A DNA stretch of 64,000 nucleotides. It comes from Candidatus Aalborgicola danicus (GTDB lineage: Bacteria > Pseudomonadota > Gammaproteobacteria > Burkholderiales > Burkholderiaceae_C). Shown in pieces: positions 1 through 11,733 of this stretch. Where the stretch lies: NCBI GenBank assembly GCA_016703945.1, contig JADJBC010000044.1:1-64000 (forward strand), in the 5' to 3' direction. The notes below the pieces were generated by a model that did not search any database, was not told the origin of the DNA, and saw only the letters and a program-made list of their open reading frames with translations. A program made the position numbers and the translations under genes. The first letter of the stretch is position 1, and every line of letters begins with the position of its first letter.

Positions 1-3000
1 CACGGTGTGGACCGAAGCCGGTGTGGTGACCCAGCAGAGCGGCTGATGCAGCCGAGCGCGCGCTTTGTATTTGCTGTGGACCCGACATCGGCCGAAGCTC
101 TACGGTGGCAATATCGCCATGAATGCAGGCGGGAAAAAGGCCGTGTTAGTGGGGCACGGCGCTGGGACAACCTGGCCTCTGCATGGTGAATTTCAGGCTA
201 CGGCTGGAAGTGACCCGCCTGCAACACAACATGGGCATGATCCATGACGTCGAGACGGCAACCTTTGAGTTGCAGTATTTCAAGGCCGATGGCAAGACGC
301 CGATTCGCACCGAGCAGTCGGTCATTCCCGGCAAAGCCTTCCGCAAAGAGGGTCTGGGCAAGGATGTCACCGACAAGTTCTGAGTGGCCCGCCGGGCATC
401 CAGAAGGAAGGTTGCGATGGCCTGATCACCAGCGCCCGCTGGGTGGTGCACAAGATGCCGGCCCACACCCGCACGGTGTGCCTGGAGTTTTTTGGCAATG
501 CCAAGGACGCCGTGCCCAGCATTGTGGAAATCATCGACTTCATGTTTGCCGAACAGAAGCGTTCGGGGGTGGTTTTGGCGGGCCTGGAGCATCTGGATGA
601 CCGTTACCTGAAGGCCGTGGTTGACACCACCAATCCGTGCGTGGCGCGGGCGCCAAAGGCGGTCCCTGCGGCTGCCGCCCAAATGGCCCTGTTTGGCGAT
701 ATTGCCGGTGACGATGCCGACGCCGTGGCCCGCGCCACGTCGGAAGTGGTGCGCATCGCCAACCGCGCAGCGGCGAAGGTTTTGGGCCATCAGCCCCGAG
801 GCGCGCAAGAAATTCTGGCTGACCGCAAAAGACGGCGGCCATTTCGCGCCTACCAACGCGTTCAAGATCAACGAAGACGTGGTGATCCCGCCTGCCCCGC
901 ATGGGCGAATACACGATGGCATCGAACGCATCAACATCGAGTTGAGCCTGCGCGCAATGCTGGCACCGTGTGACGCCCTGATTGAATTTTTGGAACCGGC
1001 AACCTGCCCTTGAGCAAAGGCGGTGACGCCAACGACATTCCCGCCGCCGAGCTGTTGGAAGACCGCGTGGCCCAGGCTCTGGCGCTGATTGCCGACATGC
1101 GCGCCCAGTGGCAAGGCTGGCTGGATGGCGTGGCGGGGCTGTTCGACCAGCTGCAGAACCACAGCCTGCGCGCTAGCTGGAAGACACAACTGCGCACGCG
1201 CCGCAAGGCATCTTTAATGGTGCGGCATTTGAGGCGATTTTGGTCGAGTGACAGCCACCCACCAGCGGGTGCCAAAGGCGCGTGCGGGTGGCGCTGGGAC
1301 ATTAACGCCGCGACGGCGGAGTGCACACCAACATTCCCGTCAACAGTGACGATTATGACATGTTGCAGGCCGCCCACGGCGCGGTCAAACGCATCATGGC
1401 GCTGGCCCGTTCGCTGGACGGTGTGATCTCGGGCGAACACGGCATTGGCATCACCAAGCTGGAGTTTCTGACCGATGAAGAGCTCCAGCCGTTTACCGAC
1501 TACAAGTTGCGCGTGGACCCTGAAGGACGTTTCAACAAAGGAAAGTTGCTACGAAATAGTGAGCGCCTCGCGCAGCAACCACGAGGGCTAGAGGCTAAAA
1601 AGGCTCAAGAATTTCCAGCCCACGCTGATCTGACCAATGCCTATACCCCCAGCTTCGGTCTGATGGGCCACGAGTCGCTGATCATGCAGCAAAGCGATAT
1701 CGGTGCCATTGCCGACTCGGTGAAGGACTGCCTGCGCTGCGGAAAATGCAAACCGGTGTGCGCCACCCATGTGCCACGTGCCAACCTGCTGTACAGCCCG
1801 CGCAACAAGATTCTGGCGACATCGCTTCTGGTGGAGGCCTTTTGTACGAAGAGCAGACGCGCCGGGGCATCAGCATCAAGCACTGGGAAGAGTTTGAGGA
1901 CGTGGCAGACCATTGCACGGTGTGCCACAGGTGCCCGTCGCCGTGCCCGGTGAAGATTGACTTTGGCGACGTCACATGAACATGCGCAACCTGTTGCGCA
2001 AGATGGGCAAGAAGAGCTGGCGCCCTGGCAACGCGGCGGCCATGTTTTCCTGAGCACCAACAACGTCAACACCATCAAAGTGATGCGTACTGCCGATGGT
2101 GGGCGGGCTTTCGCGCCCAGCGCCTTGCCAACCAGGTGCTGCGCCGGGGCCAGCCGGCAGACCGCCAAGCCACCGGCCACGGTGGGGCCAGCTCCACCAA
2201 GAGAGGAGGTGATCCACTTCATCAACAAAAAGATGCCTGGCGGCCTACCGAAGAAGACGGCGAGCGCTGCTGGACATTGAAGATCCGGATTACGTGCCCA
2301 TCATCCGCAACCCCAAGACCACGACGGCGGAAACCGAAGCCGTGTTCTATTTCGGGCTGCGGGTCAGAACGCCTGTTCAGCCAGGTGGGGCTGGCCACCC
2401 AGGCCATGCTGTGGCATGCCGGTGCAAACCGTGCCGCCACCGGGCTACCTGTGCTGCGGCTACCCGCAACGCGGCTCGGGTCAGTTCGACAAGGCAGAAA
2501 ATCATCACCGACAACCGGGTGCTGTTTCACCGGGTTGCAACACGCTGAACTACCTGGACATCAAGACCGTGGTGGTGGAGCTGCGGTACCTGTTACGACC
2601 AGCTCCAGGGCTACAAGTTTGAGGATATCTTTCCCGGCAGTCGCATCATCGACATCCACGAATACCTGCTGGAAAAGGGAATTAGCTCTGCCTGCCGGGC
2701 AGGGTGGCTACCTCTTACCACGAGCCCTGCCATAACCCGATGAAGCTGGGCGACCCGATGAAAACGGTCAAAGCCCTGGGGCGACAAGGTCCTCAAGAGC
2801 GAGCGTTGCTGCGGTGAATCGGGCACCCTGGAGTGACACGGCCCGATATTTCCACCCAGGTGCGTTTCCGCAAGGAAGAAGAGATTCGCAAAGGGCGAAG
2901 CCGCGTTGCGAGCCTCCGGTGCGGTGGCGCCGGGTACCAATATCAAGATGCTGACCAGTTGCCCGAGTTGCCTGCAGGGGATGCTGCGCTATGGGAATGA

Positions 3001-3130
3001 TCTGGAGACCGGTCTGCTGGAGGCGGATTACATCGTCATCGAGATGGCCAACCAGATTTTGGGCAAGGAATGGTTGCCACAGTACGTCCAGACCGCCAAC
3101 GCGGGGGGGATTGAGCGGGTGCTGGTTTAG
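1..3130 (+). pseudogene. DUF3683-type FAD/FMN and 4Fe-4S oxidoreductase (D-lactate dehydrogenase-like), heavily frameshifted
   Basis: This is the remnant of a very large flavin/iron-sulfur oxidoreductase: an FAD-linked oxidase module followed by a ferredoxin/CCG module, with the 5' end outside the window. Recognisable stretches occur in shifting frames: GKAFRKEGLGKDVTDKF (about 330-380), the LDGVISGEHGIGITKLEF segment of FAD oxidases (about 1415-1475), a 4Fe-4S motif CLRCGKCKPVC (about 1730-1765), a second Cys motif CTVCHRCPSPCP (about 1915-1950), the CCG-type segment YLCCGYPQRGSGQFDKA, and the tail ending GGIERVLV at 3130. At least a dozen frame changes are needed to read through. Some lie in homopolymers, for example the run of T near 1840. 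A dispersed repeat lies in the linker before the first 4Fe-4S motif. Family assignment is firm. Whether the damage is biological or a sequencing artefact is not decided. Confidence 0.8.
1548..1602 (+). repeat. dispersed Comamonadaceae-type repeat, copy 1 (inside the DUF3683 remnant)
   Basis: The stretch ends in cacgagggctagaggctaaa, the same core as the intergenic copies at 15170 and 15665. It falls between the FNKGKLL segment and the HADLTNAYTPSFGL segment of the oxidoreductase, where it reads through without a stop as a linker of about 18 residues. The 5' half is less similar than the 3' half. Confidence 0.5.
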
Positions 3131-3140
3131 CCAAGGCCGA

Positions 3141-4183
3141 CTACACGTTTTCCGCAACGACGTCAGCGTGGGGCACCTCACACGCCACAGCCCGGGCAAC
3201 TTGGGTGCAATGCAGCGGTGTCCCCGGTGTCATACCGAACCAGGGGCGTCGCATATTGGTGCAGGGCCGTGACCAGGACGCGTCCGGTCTTCGGTTGTTC
3301 ACCCGGTTTGGCGTTGGGAACCAGTTGTCCAGACGAGTCGACCACTTCCAGAATGACGCTGCCAACGGCGACGTGCAGATGGGCGTCACTGCGCGGGCAT
3401 TGAAACGCGAGAGGACCACATTCCGGGCAGGTGTAGCGGTGCCGAACACTGGCACCCAGCCATTGGCGCGCCTTGCGGCGCAGGCTGTCAGTGGCGGTCG
3501 CACCATAGGTCAAAATTTGCTGGATTTCGGGTAAGGGCTCTTTGCACGCAGCGGCGTGTACCAATGCGACTTCAAACCAGTCCGGCCGCACAGTCAGATA
3601 GGCAGGGCTGTGTCGGGTCAGCCACTGGATGTGCTGCGCCTTGGTAAACAGGTTGAAATTGCGCAGGGCCTGGGGCCCGCTGCCGTGAAGCAACGAGGCA
3701 TCCATCACAACATGGTCGCCGTCGTGTAGCGGAACATCATCAGCAATACAGGCCTGCGGCGCATAAGGTTGCGGCCCTGGCGCTGGTGGTCAGCGTAGTA
3801 GGCGTGGTTGATCAGGCGCTGGGTGAACTCGGACAGAAAATATCCGCTTGAACCGACTTGTGCTCCCGGTACGCCCCGGGCGGTGACTGCACCGTGTTCC
3901 TGGGCACAGGTGCGGCGCCGTGCAATACCAACATTTTGCGAAGTTCAAAGCGACTCAGAACCGCAACGGTGTGCCATTGATTCAGGTCAACCCGAGCGCC
4001 AAGGCGTTCGCGCCACCACGGAACCTGGTTCAAAAGCCACTGCATCAGGGTCGTCAACTGTGCAGTCTGCCATTGCTGTATCGCGTCATGGCCACTGTGT
4101 TCCAGCGACAGGAAGGCCTGTGCGTCAACGGCGCGCTGCACCGAGGCACCCGAGATTTCGTTAGGCCATGTCATGGCTGCCAC
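3141..4183 (-). pseudogene. PaaK-like (phenylacetate-CoA ligase/F390 synthetase-type) adenylate-forming enzyme, frameshifted and 3'-truncated
   Basis: This is a second copy of the ligase family seen in the next gene upstream. An N-terminal piece starts at 4183 (ATG, overlapping the upstream stop by 13 nt). A later piece starts near 3708 in another frame and contains RHRYTCPECGPLAFQCP and RYDTGD, matching RDRYSCEEIGPIAFQCP and RYDLGD of the neighbour. Between them at least two frame changes are needed, and the SSGSSG-type nucleotide loop of the neighbour is not recognisable (it reads TARGVPGAQVGSSG in the best frame). The coding signal stops shortly after a CPGCG motif, next to the 3' end of the converging DUF3683 remnant, so the C-terminal third is missing. 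Confidence 0.72.
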
Positions 4184-5451
4184 CCCACAAACTCATGCCG
4201 TTTGGCGCTGGGCGGCCAGGGTATGGCGTCGAGTTGGACCAATGTGATCGTGAACTCCGACCCGATCAGCCGTGCCAGCATGTCTGAAAGTGCCTTGCGT
4301 TCAAGCTCCGTCATGGGGTGGTCCAACACCACTTCGGCCCGAAACGTGCGCGCGCCGGTTTGCACCACCCTGTGTTCACGTACATCGGCACATGCCAGCC
4401 AGTGTTCAGCCAGGATACGCACGTGGCGCAAGCCGTCGGTCGCAGAATTCAGCAAGAAGTATTTGCGGCCCAACAATTGGCTCAGGGCGGGCACGGTTGC
4501 GCCGCAGGCCGGGCAGTGTGCATGCAGGGCGGCAATGTCACCCAGGTCGTAACGCACGGCCGGGCTGGCCCACTGGTGCAGCCCGGTCACCAATACGCTG
4601 CCAGGCTCTCCTTCAGGCAGGGGCTTGCCATAGTTGTCCACAACTTCGACCAGTGTGTTGGCAACCGCCACATGGTAGTAATCGTCGCTCTCCGGGCATT
4701 GAAAGGCGATGGGGCCAATCTCTTCGCAAGAGTACCGGTCCCGGATGCTGGCAGCCAGAACCCGGCGCGCGCGATCCCTCAATGCCGGTTCCACAACATG
4801 GGACGACGTCATAACTTGTGAAATGCGTGGTGCCTTTAGATGCTCCATCTCGATGATGGAGAGGATGCTCGATAACGTGGCGGGCGTTGTTGCCAAGTAG
4901 TTTGGTGCGTGTTCGCAAATCCATGTGGCGTGCTCACGCATCGTGAACTGCGGTGCGTTGCGCCCCATTTGCGGGCCCGGATGCAGCCAGGGGTCGGCAA
5001 GGAGCTGCTTGTGGTTGCCGCTGTGTGGCCCTGGCGTCCCAGTAATGACGGCCATGCTGGTGCGCAGGTCGCGACCCTGGCGTCGATGGTCGGCCCAGTA
5101 GTGGCTGACATTGATCCGGGTCGCCAATTCAGAGCGCCAGAATGTGACAGGGACTCCCGATGAGCCCGAACTCTGATAAGCCTCCAGACGCCCGTGGTCT
5201 GGTGGCACGCGCGGCGCACCTGGTTCAAACTGGCTGCGGTAGTCGTTGCGGCGCTGAACCGGTCGTTGTGAGAGCCCGGTCAGACTGGTCCATTTCAGTA
5301 ACTCCGCCAAGCGCTGTTGTTGCCAGGTTTGCCACCAATCGGGCGGTCCGAGTTCCAGCCCCAGGATGAAATCGGCGTCCGCCAGGCAATGCAGGGCGGC
5401 AGAGGGGGCCTGACGGGGCCAGTCGAACAAGGAATTTCGGGACTTTGCCAT
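4171..5451 (-). CDS. PaaK-like adenylate-forming enzyme (phenylacetate-CoA ligase/coenzyme F390 synthetase family)
   Basis: A 426-residue intact protein of the PaaK/CapK superfamily, which activates carboxylic acids as acyl-adenylates. Visible motifs are the nucleotide-binding loop YQSSGSSGVPVTF (residues 92-104), RYSCEEIGPIAF (239-250), which corresponds to the adenine/acid pocket, RYDLGD (300-305), and a CPACG pair (313-317) typical of the PaaK-like branch. The C-terminal AMP-binding_C-like domain is present. The length fits the family (about 420-450). The downstream gene is a broken paralogue starting in a 13-nt overlap, so the two were an operon. The substrate cannot be inferred: no other phenylacetate or exopolysaccharide gene lies nearby. 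It is divergent from the tpsA locus. Confidence 0.75.
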   Translation of the reverse strand: MAKSRNSLFDWPRQAPSAALHCLADADFILGLELGPPDWWQTWQQQRLAELLKWTSLTGLSQRPVQRRNDYRSQFEPGAPRVPPDHGRLEAYQSSGSSGVPVTFWRSELATRINVSHYWADHRRQGRDLRTSMAVITGTPGPHSGNHKQLLADPWLHPGPQMGRNAPQFTMREHATWICEHAPNYLATTPATLSSILSIIEMEHLKAPRISQVMTSSHVVEPALRDRARRVLAASIRDRYSCEEIGPIAFQCPESDDYYHVAVANTLVEVVDNYGKPLPEGEPGSVLVTGLHQWASPAVRYDLGDIAALHAHCPACGATVPALSQLLGRKYFLLNSATDGLRHVRILAEHWLACADVREHRVVQTGARTFRAEVVLDHPMTELERKALSDMLARLIGSEFTITLVQLDAIPWPPSAKRHEFVGWQP

Positions 5452-5577
5452 TGAATACGGAGCTGATACATGAACGACTGTTCTGGTACAAAATGGGGCT
5501 TCACCAAAGGGCAGACTGTGATTTAATCATGAAGTTACCCACTCGCGAATGGGTGAATTGTCTATTGGAGTTGCATC
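5452..5577 (+). promoter_or_regulatory. divergent intergenic region and tpsA leader with an 18-bp near-palindrome
   Basis: This 126-bp region lies between the PaaK-like gene (minus) and tpsA (plus). At 5537-5554 it holds acccactcgcgaatgggt, a palindrome broken by a single mismatched pair, 23 nt before the tpsA ATG. A Shine-Dalgarno-like ggag at 5567-5570 lies at suitable spacing. The palindrome could be an operator or an mRNA hairpin near the ribosome site. I could not identify a convincing -35/-10 pair. Confidence 0.4.
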
Positions 5578-8500
5578 ATGGGTTCTCAATCTTCACTCAA
5601 CCACGTCTATCGCACTATTTGGAACCCGTCATTGGGCGCTATGGTGGCAGTTGCAGAAATTGCCTCTGGCAACGGGCGTTCGCGCTCGGCGAAGGGTGCA
5701 AGCGCAGGTGCGGCGCATGACACCCCGCTGGCAGTCTCGAACGTTGGACTCTTGGCACTGGGTGTCGCCATGGCCTGGGGCGCAGCGGTAGGCTCCGCGC
5801 AGGCCAATCCCACCGGCGGGGTTGCCGTTCACGGGCAGGCGTCCATGGCCAGCAGCGGCAACCAGTTGCTGGTGACCACCCAAAACGGCGCTGGCACCAA
5901 ACACTCCGCCATCAATTGGCAAAGTTTTTCGATCCCCGGCGGCAATACCACGTATTTTCAGCAGCCCAATAACACCAGTACGGTGATCAACCGGGTCGTC
6001 ACCAACACCCCATCCGCCATTTTTGGCACGCTCTCCAGCAATGGCAATGTGGTGCTGGTCAATCAATCGGGTATTGCGGTGGGCGCGGGTGCGGTGGTGG
6101 ATACCGCCGGTTTTACGGCTTCCAGCTTGCGCATGTCCGATGCCGATGCCGAAGCAGGCCGCATGCGTTTTGGTGACGGTGCGGGTTCGGTAGCAGGTGT
6201 TTCCGTACAAGGTAGTGTGCTGGCCCGCAGTGGAGACGTGGTGCTGCTGGGCGCCAACCTGGAGACTGGTTCCCAGGCACTGATTCAGGCCCCCAATGGC
6301 AGCACCATTTTGGCCGCAGGCCAACAAATTGAAGTGACCGGTCGTGGGCTGGAAGGCATTTCGCTGCAGGTGCAGGCGCCCACCGACCAGGCGGTCAATC
6401 TGGGAACTTTGAAGGGTGATGCGGTTGGCATTTTTGCTGGCACGCTTAGGCACAGTGGGGTCATTGATGTCAGCAGGATGGGGGTGCAGGGAGGCAAGGT
6501 GGTGCTCAAGGCGACTGGAGACAGCTTTGTCGAGGGTGCCGGCAAGATCTTGGCGACAGGTTTGGCTGGTGGACAAGTGGACGTTTTAGGTAGTCGGGTC
6601 GCGGTCATGGACCAGGCTTTGATTGATGTATCGGGGGAGCACGGGGGCGGTGTGGTTCGTGTGGGTGGGGACTACCAGGGCAAGAATGCAGAAGTCCCCA
6701 ATGCCAACATGAGTTACTTCGCCGCGCAGGCTACTGTTAGAGCCGACGCCACGCAGCAGGGCGACGGCGGCAAGGTTATTGTCTGGGCTGACGACACCAC
6801 CCGCGCCTATGGCAACATTTCGGCCCGCGGTGGCGAGCGGGGGGGAATGGCGGGTTTGTAGAGACCTCGGGCAAGCGGTATCTGGATTTTCAAGGGCAGG
6901 TAGATACGCGGGCTCCGCTGGGTAAGGTGGGGACCTTGTTACTGGATCCGAGCCTGATTTTTACAATTGATATCAGTGTCGACAGCAATGTATCTGGGGC
7001 AACGCCGTTTGTTGCACCTTTACCGCTATTGGCTTCCACTCTGAGTGTTGCGACATTGCAGACGGCTCTGTCGTCCTCCGACGTTTTGGTTAGCACCGCA
7101 TCATCATTTAGTTCCAAAATTGATGTGCTTGCACCTGTAACATGGACATCAGGCCACGCATTGAAGTTGCAGTCTGACTCGTATGGCGGGATCGGCATTA
7201 ATGCCGCATTGGACGCCGGACCAACCGGAAGTGTCATATTGAGTGCCGGAGGTGAGGGGATCTTTGGTGGCGGAATTATTACCGCAAAGAGTTTGGGAAT
7301 TCAGTCTGGCTGGAGCGTAAATCTTAATGGTTTAAACATGGTGGAAACGCTTGCTGCCAATATTAGTAATGGCTCTTTGTATTATCAAAGTGCCCGCGCA
7401 TCTGGATTAACGATAGGTACGGTAGGGCCTCTTAATGGGGTGACAGCGAATTCAAATGTGGCAATTCAGAGCAATGGCCCACTGACTTTGAATCAAAAAG
7501 TGAAGTCCAATGTCGGATTTGTACACGTCGACTCCGGCAGTAGTGCGATCAGCGGGTCCGCGAGCCTTGAGAGCAGCGATATTGTGTTGCAAACACAACG
7601 GCGGGACAGGCAGTATCGGTACATCCGGCTCCCCGATTCGTACCAGTTCGCTCAATGGGGTGGGTTCGGCAAACCTGACGGTCGGTTTTTCGGATGTTCC
7701 CAGTGGAGGACCGGGCTCCGCATTTATCGACCATTCAGGTGATGTAATTTTTAAACATGATGTCCAGACCCCGATGGAATTGAAATTGGTGACTAGCGGC
7801 AATCTGACTACTCAAAACATTAATTATTTGGGAGCTACAAATGATATTGTCTTGCAGTCGGGCGGGATGTTGACGGTTCAGAGTAACTCAAACATTTACG
7901 GGAAAAACGTTACCCTGACCGCGGATAAGCTAGATATTCAATCCAGTTCTTCAGTGAATTCCGGGGGTTCTTCTGGAGATGTGTTGTGGGTGCAGCCAAA
8001 GACCAGCCTCACGAAAGTGGATTTGGGTTCCGGGAGCGACTTGACCGCTGGAACCTTGGAGTTATCAATCCCAGAAGTGAATGCGCTTTTGGCGGGGAGC
8101 GGTACTTTGCGCATTGGCTGTGGATGTTCTGGGGATGTTCATTTTTCAGGAGACGTCAATGTAGTCTCAAATTCGGAAGTGTTTGAAGTTGAGTCTGGTG
8201 CAGCGATTACGCAAGGGGTAACCAGTGGAGCTGTTCAAGCAGGAAAATTGCTGTTAAAGGCGAAGGGAAACGTTGACCTCGACAAATTGTCCAATAGTGT
8301 GGCAAGTTTGGCCGGAGCCATTAACGGCAGTGGAGCGGAGCACTTTAGCTTTAAGAATAGTGGCAATTTAATTGTTGATGTGGTCGGAGGTACTTCCGGC
8401 ATCAGTATTTCCGGATTTTCTGCCTACAGTGCAGGTTCACCTGACGGGGTCATCACGCTGGACGCATCGGGCACTATTGGTCAGGCCCCATCGGGTAATT

Positions 8501-9169
8501 TGGGCGGTGCTGCGGTGCTTGCAACATCATCGAGTGGCAGTGTTAATTTGACGGCGGCCAGCAATCCCACAGGTATCGTGGCGGGTTCTGCCTACAGCGG
8601 CTTTTCTTACAAAAGCGCCAACCAAATTGCGTTAATGGACGTGAATGGGCACGAAGGGATTTCAACGACGATGTATGGGAATATCGTTTTGGAAGGGACT
8701 GGATTTTCCAATAATTTGACAACCCCCTTTTCTGTCGGTGCCTATGATCGGTGGTTGGTTTATTTGCCCTCTCCCAATAATGTCAGTAAAGGATCGCTGA
8801 CCTCGGATTTCCGAAAATATGGAAAGACATTGGCGGATTATCCGAATCCAGGTGAAACCGGCAATGGATTTATTTATGCGTCCATGCCTGGTGTACTTAA
8901 CGTAAATACCACTCGCGGGACTGGCGCAACAAGCCATACCTACGGATCAACTCCCGACGTGGTTTGGGGATACGCGGTGGCCAATGCCTCTAGCGCTGAT
9001 TCTGAAGACTATGCCCTGACCAGGGACACCCACATATACGCCGACAATTTCCAGCAGTACCAATGCAGGCTCTTACACGGTGCAATATGCTTCGGGTCTG
9101 ACCAATGCCGCTGGATACACTTTTGCAGCGGGAGCAGGGCAGGCTTATACGGTGAACCCAGTCGTGGTC

Positions 9170-10765
9170 ACGCCAGTTTTTACCACCTTGGGGCTCAACG
9201 GTTCGCGTCCCTATGATGGCACCACAATTGTCAAGGCTGATATTTTTGCACTCAGCGGCTTGGTGGGCAGCGAAACCCTGAGCCTGGGCGGCGCAGGAAC
9301 AGTCGCAGACAAGAATGTTGGTACCAATAAACCCGTCACTTTAGGCACGCTCACACTGGGCAATGGCACGGGGCTTGCCAGCAATTACACCTTGGCCGGT
9401 GGGACGCATGTCGCAACCATAACCCCAGCGCCCATCACAGCGGCCCTGACCGCAGGCTCGACGGGGGTGAGCAAAACTTACGATGGCAATACGCTTGCCG
9501 CACTGACTTCAAGCAACTTTGCGTTGAGCGGATTCCTGGGGGCCGATTCAGCATCTGTAATAAAGACGGTTGGTAACTATGCCAACAAAAACGTAGGGAA
9601 CAATTTATTGATTGCCACGTCGCTGACACCCGCCGATTTTTCAGTTGGCGCTGGTACTGTGATGTCCAACTATGTGTTTCCAACGAGTGTCAGCGCCAAC
9701 ATCGGTGTCATCAAGCCGGCCAGTTTGACAATGACGGGCGTGACCGCACAAAACAAAGTCTACGACGCCACGACGTTAGCGAACCTGACGGGTGGCAAGT
9801 TGGTCGGAGTGGTTACCGGCGACGCTGTCACTGCCGGCACGCTCACTGGAGCATTTGCGGACAAAAAGGTCGGAACGGCAAAACCAGTGACTGTGTCCGG
9901 CTTGACGCTGGGCGGTGCAGACGCTGGCAACTATGTATTAAACGCCAGCGCGGTAGTTGCCACTGCAAATATCACACCCAGGCCACTGACCGTCAGCGGC
10001 ATCACTGCGGTCAGCAAGGTTTATGACGGCACTTCAACCGCCACGCTGAACACTGCTACCGCGAGTTTGAGTGGTCTGATCAACGGCGATGCGGTGGGAA
10101 TCTCGGCGACGGGTTCTTTTGCCAATAAAAATGTCGGCAATGGGAAGACGGTCACTCTAACCAGTAGCCATACTGGTACTGATGCTACGAACTACAGCTT
10201 TACCGACCAGGCCACGGCAAGCGCCGATATCACCCCGAAGGCACTCAGCGTGTCCGGCCTCACAGCTGCGAACAAGGTTTATGACGGTTCTACAACTGCA
10301 AGCTTGACCGGTGGTGCACTCGCTGGTGCCATTGCTGGTGACAGTGTGAGTCTGGGTGTTCCGACCGGCACGTTCGGTGACAAGAATGTTGGCACCGCCA
10401 AGCCAGTGACCGTGACAGGGCTGGTTCTGAGTGGTGCTGATTTGGGCAATTACACGCTGCCCGCCGCGGCTACAAATATTCGCGCCGACATTACCGAAGC
10501 CTCTGACCATTGGCAACGTGACTGCGCTCAATAAGGTGTACGACGGAAAGACCGATGCAACAGTGGTGACCAGTGGAGCCACACTCACAGGTCTGGTTTC
10601 TGGGGACAGTGTCACCGTTTCCAACGCCAAGGGTGTCTTCACGGACAAGAATGTGGGTGCTGCGAAGACCGTTCAGATCAGCAACCTGACTTTGTCTGGT
10701 GGCGATGCGGGCAACTACGCAACGTCGGGTAGCAGCACGACTAAGGCGGACATTACTTTACGCCC
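9170..10765 (+). repeat. six tandem YDG-type protein repeats in TpsA
   Basis: Coding units of about 250-280 nt recur six times, beginning near 9170, 9430, 9715, 9980, 10235 and 10500. Each carries a K-V/T-YDG-T start (SRPYDGTT, SKTYDGNT, NKVYDATT, SKVYDGTS, NKVYDGST, NKVYDGKT). A middle ADKNVG or GDKNVG motif follows, then a G-N-Y before the next ADIT-P boundary. The units have diverged at the DNA level, so they are not a recent amplification. YDG repeats are known in filamentous-haemagglutinin-type adhesins as stalk modules. Confidence 0.8.
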
Positions 10766-11733
10766 CTTGTCAACCTGGACTGCGGCGGCTGGCGGCCAGT
10801 GGAGCGCAGCTGGCAATTGGGACGCGCTGCCCGATGGGTCCAATGTATTGGCTGTATCCATTCCGGCCGGAGCTGGTGTCATTGTTTATGACGGCGGTGC
10901 TGGTAACACCACTCTACAGTCGCTGAGCAGCGGCAGAACTTTGAGCATGGGGGGTGGGTCGCTGCAAGTCGGAGACTTCGATTCCATTGGTTTCGTTCAA
11001 AGTGACGGCTCTGTATCTGCCGTCGGTTCGTTCAGGGTCATTGGCGATTTCAACCAATCGGGCGGCAGCATCAATGCTTCTTCCATCGGTGTTGTGCAGC
11101 GTAGTGGAACGCTGACTTTCAGCAACATCGGGGCAACGACTGTGTCGCTGTCAGCGGTCACAGGCGCGATTACCCAAACCGGTCCGGTCGTCAGTTCCGG
11201 TTTGACCACTGAATCGGCGACAGGCACCATCTTGAACGGTCCGGGGAAACCAAATCAACGGCTGGACCGCAACCAATTTTGGCGCTGGCAATATTGAATT
11301 GACCAACAAAGCGGTGCTGAAGATTTTTGGCATTAACAATGCAGGCGGCAACTACCGGGTGGTCAACACCGGTGGTGTTGAGACATTGGGTGAAATCAAA
11401 ACCCGGGGCGGTGGCGTGACCATCGTTGCGAATAGCCCACTGAACATCGGTGCTGCCGGTGTGTCAAGCGACGGTGATGTGGTCTTGACCGCTACCAATC
11501 TCACCAGTGCCGGTGACATCACGTTGAATGGCCCGGTCAACTCGAGCGGTGGATCTGTGGGGCTGAGTGCTGCAAACAACATGACGCAAAACAGTTCAGT
11601 GTTTGGGGCAACTGGGGTCACAGCATCCGTGGGGGGAACTCTAACCGTGTCCCCGACTGCAACCACCGGAAACCTGCCTGTTGCTTATTCCGTAGCAGGC
11701 ACACCCGTCACACCCCCGCCTACATCCATTGTG

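Noticed and set aside
146..1189. Long minus-strand open frame (347 codons) opposite the DUF3683 remnant
   Set aside because: It is the antisense shadow of the oxidoreductase; the plus strand carries recognisable family motifs and the minus product resembles nothing.
5629..6576. Minus-strand open frame of 315 codons opposite tpsA
   Set aside because: The plus strand encodes the ESPR and TPS domains; the minus frame is a by-product of codon bias.
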